Source: Janthinobacterium psychrotolerans | Lineage (GTDB): Bacteria; Pseudomonadota; Gammaproteobacteria; Burkholderiales; Burkholderiaceae_D | Length of the DNA: 64,000 bases | Direction of reading: 5' to 3' | Assembly (NCBI RefSeq): GCF_001677885.1 | Contig: NZ_LOCQ01000060.1 | Location: 310,001 to 374,000, forward strand | Shown: piece after piece, positions 62,107 to 64,000 of the stretch | Layout of the letters: every line of letters starts with the position of its first letter | Numbering within the stretch: position 1 is the stretch's first letter | Program-made: the position numbers and the translations under genes | The notes under the pieces: model-generated | What the model was told of the DNA's origin: nothing | The model's input: the letters and a program-made list of their open reading frames with translations, nothing else | The model's database searches: none

Positions 62107-62778
62107 TTAGCTTTTGTATAAATTATGTTGTTCAATATAGTCTAGCACTAGCGGGGAAACAAGCTCGTTTGCCGGAAACCCCCGTTGTAATGCCGCACGT
62201 ATTTCGGTGGCGGAGATATCCACCGCGAAGTCCTGTGCCAGATAAGTCAGACCGTGCGGCGTGTTGCGGATGCTGCTGAGCGTGCCCAGGCGGCGCGTGA
62301 ATTCCTGCGCTACTGCCTGCGGCATCGCCGTGCCATTGAGCGCGAAGCCGGGGCGGGCCGCGACGCAGATATGGGCGTATTCAAATAACTGGCGCCATTC
62401 GCGCCAGGTGTCCAGGCGCTGCAGCTGGTCGGCGCCCATCAGGAACACGATGGACGCTTGCGGTCCCAGCTCGGCGCGTACCTGGCGCAGGGTATCGATG
62501 GTGTAGCTGGGCTGGCCCTGTTCGCTGCGGTCGATTTCCTGCAGGTCGATCATCACCGGCAGCGGCAGGCTTGAGAACGCCAGCCGCGTCATCTCGGCGC
62601 GCTGCTCGCAGCTCGCGCCCAGGCGGCCCTTTTGCCATGGCGCGCCGGCCGGGATCACGCGCAGCGCATCGGCCTGCAGCAAACGGGAAAAATACGATCC
62701 CAGCGCCACATGGCCCGTATGCACCGGATCGTAGCTGCCGCCAAGCAGCGCCACGCATGCCGTGCCTTCTGTCGTCAC
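62107..62778 (-). CDS. nadD: Nicotinate-nucleotide adenylyltransferase
   Basis: 223 residues. Adenylates nicotinate mononucleotide in NAD synthesis. N-terminal [20 protein letters not shown] has the HxGH-type nucleotidyltransferase signature, followed by [13 protein letters not shown] and [17 protein letters not shown]; the C-terminal [10 protein letters not shown] is conserved. It starts with GTG at 62778, overlapping the hemF stop (GTGA), so translation is coupled. Order hemF-nadD-rsfS-rlmH-maf is typical of Burkholderiales. Confidence 0.95.
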   Translation of the reverse strand: MTTEGTACVALLGGSYDPVHTGHVALGSYFSRLLQADALRVIPAGAPWQKGRLGASCEQRAEMTRLAFSSLPLPVMIDLQEIDRSEQGQPSYTIDTLRQVRAELGPQASIVFLMGADQLQRLDTWREWRQLFEYAHICVAARPGFALNGTAMPQAVAQEFTRRLGTLSSIRNTPHGLTYLAQDFAVDISATEIRAALQRGFPANELVSPLVLDYIEQHNLYKS

Positions 62779-63689
62779 GCCTGCAGCCAGTCGCGATGCA
62801 CGAGAAAATCGGTGTACAGCGCCGCCTCCGGGCTACCCTCGGCCGGATGCCAGTCGTAGCGCCATTTGACGATGGGCGGCATCGACATCAGGATCGCCTC
62901 GGTGCGTCCGCCCGATTGCAGGCCGAAGTGCGTGCCGCGGTCGAACACCAGGTTGAACTCGACATAGCGGCCGCGGCGGTAGGCCTGGAAATCGCGTTCA
63001 CGCTCGCCGTACGGCGCATCCTTGCGGCGCGCCAGAATCGGCACGTAGGCGTCGATGAAAGCGTCGCCGGCGCTGCGCATCATGGCGAAGCTGTCGTCAA
63101 AGTCCAGGGCGTTGAAGTCATCGAAAAAGATGCCACCCACGCCGCGCGGCTCCTTGCGGTGCTTCAGGTAAAAATACTCGTCGCACCAGGCCTTGAACTT
63201 CGGATGCAGCTCGCTGCCAAAGGGCGCCAGCGCATCGTGGCAGACCTGGTGAAAATGCCGTACATCGTCGACGTTGCCGTAATACGGCGTCAGGTCCATG
63301 CCGCCGCCAAACCACCATACCGGCTCGTCGGCTGAGTTCACCGTGCTGAAAAAGCGCACATTCATGTGCACCGTCGGCGCGTACGGGTTGCGCGGATGGA
63401 GCACCAGCGATACGCCCATCGCTTCCCACGGCTTGCCACCCAGTTCAGGGCGCGCGGCGGCCGCCGATGGCGGCAATGCGGCGCCGGTGACGTGCGAAAA
63501 ATTCACGCCGCCCCGCTCGAACACATGGCCTTCCTCGATCAGGCGCGAAATGCCGCCACCGCCTTCGGGCCGCTGCCAGCTGTCGGTCAGGAAGGGCTTG
63601 CCATCCTGCGCTTCGAGCGCCTGCACGATACGGCTTTGCAAATCGAGCAAATAGGCCTTGACGGCCGAGGGGGAGGGAGTGGACGACAT
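62775..63689 (-). CDS. hemF: Aerobic coproporphyrinogen III oxidase
   Basis: 304 residues. Oxygen-dependent oxidative decarboxylation to protoporphyrinogen IX in haem synthesis. Diagnostic blocks: [81 protein letters not shown], and [31 protein letters not shown]. Complete. ATG at 63689, ribosome site unremarkable. First of the chain hemF-nadD-rsfS-rlmH-maf-rng. Confidence 0.97.
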   Translation of the reverse strand: MSSTPSPSAVKAYLLDLQSRIVQALEAQDGKPFLTDSWQRPEGGGGISRLIEEGHVFERGGVNFSHVTGAALPPSAAAARPELGGKPWEAMGVSLVLHPRNPYAPTVHMNVRFFSTVNSADEPVWWFGGGMDLTPYYGNVDDVRHFHQVCHDALAPFGSELHPKFKAWCDEYFYLKHRKEPRGVGGIFFDDFNALDFDDSFAMMRSAGDAFIDAYVPILARRKDAPYGERERDFQAYRRGRYVEFNLVFDRGTHFGLQSGGRTEAILMSMPPIVKWRYDWHPAEGSPEAALYTDFLVHRDWLQA

Positions 63690-63790
63690 CGCGTGGGCCG
63701 ACGAGGCCGAAATAAAAAAGTGAGGACGGATTGTACCCTGTAACGGATTTTTGTGATAGCAAAACCGGCGATGGGCTTGCCGGCCATGCT

Positions 63791-64000
63791 TTAGCGGGGC
63801 GGCTCGTCCTTAACTTTTTCCTGCACTACCTGGACGTCATATTGCACACCGTCGGCACCGGGCTGGCGCGCGCTGTCCACGGCTGACTGGGCGCGCTGCC
63901 GCAGGTCTGTGCGTTCAAGCGTTTGCACCGGCGGCGGCATGGCGGCGGGTACCGGCTTGGCGAACCACCCGGGCGCTGCCAGGGCCAGGAATACCAGCAC
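63791..64000 (-). CDS. Hypothetical protein, cut by the window end
   Basis: The last 69 codons of an open frame that reaches the right edge. The first visible residues are hydrophobic ([19 protein letters not shown]), so this may be a signal peptide with its start just outside the window, or the end of a membrane protein. The rest is glutamine- and charge-rich and looks disordered ([37 protein letters not shown]). No family recognised. It is upstream of hemF on the same strand, 101 bases away. Confidence 0.5.
   Translation of the reverse strand: MLVFLALAAPGWFAKPVPAAMPPPVQTLERTDLRQRAQSAVDSARQPGADGVQYDVQVVQEKVKDEPPR

Overview
The window is high-GC DNA from a Gram-negative betaproteobacterium, most likely Burkholderiales of the Oxalobacteraceae type (Janthinobacterium, Duganella or Massilia relatives). 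I infer this from codon use, from the order rng-maf-rlmH-rsfS-nadD-hemF at the right end, from the rpoD-tRNA(CAT) pair at the left end, and from DUF4265- and DUF6139-type proteins. It reads as chromosome: no phage, integrase, insertion sequence or CRISPR array is visible.

Layout. 1-10.6 kb: the 3' part of rpoD, a CAT tRNA with its own promoter and terminator, a lipoprotein, a decayed gene, a vapBC toxin-antitoxin pair with a recognisable operator, an FKBP isomerase, a KaiC-like ATPase with a stand-alone receiver protein, a HAD nucleotidase, a Crp-type regulator and the RNA helicase rhlE. 10.7-32.1 kb: a large surface-polysaccharide locus. It holds two glycosyltransferases, the complete dTDP-L-rhamnose set (rfbB, rfbD, rfbA, rfbC), an ABC exporter of the Wzm/Wzt type with a C-terminal sugar-binding domain, and a very large methyltransferase-coiled coil-double glycosyltransferase fusion. 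These are followed by a block resembling the mycobacterial decaprenylphosphoryl-arabinose pathway (UbiA/HAD fusion, DprE1-like, DprE2-like, GtrA) with a candidate GT-C membrane transferase. 32.1-38.8 kb: trhO, dnaE and small stress or unknown genes.

38.8-49.4 kb: a MipA porin-like protein divergent from an OmpR/QseB-type two-component pair, a MASE1 histidine kinase with a FixJ-type regulator, two lipopolysaccharide genes (a GT9 glycosyltransferase and an O-antigen ligase), and a malic enzyme divergent from a LacI-type repressor. The repressor's apparent operator sits inside the malic enzyme promoter. 50.1-55.4 kb: a compact operon for a ba3-like haem-copper oxidase with three multihaem cytochromes c. 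55.5-64 kb: an S41 protease, a LysE exporter, an AraC regulator and the conserved housekeeping run from rng to hemF.

The most unusual content is in the polysaccharide locus. The 1109-residue fusion looks like a chain-terminating methyltransferase, a molecular ruler and a polymerising glycosyltransferase in one polypeptide. Its ruler contains nine 21-bp DNA repeats that could change in number. Next to it, a lipid-linked pentofuranose pathway known best from mycobacteria appears to be complete. These functional readings are inferences from sequence; no search or structure prediction could be run.
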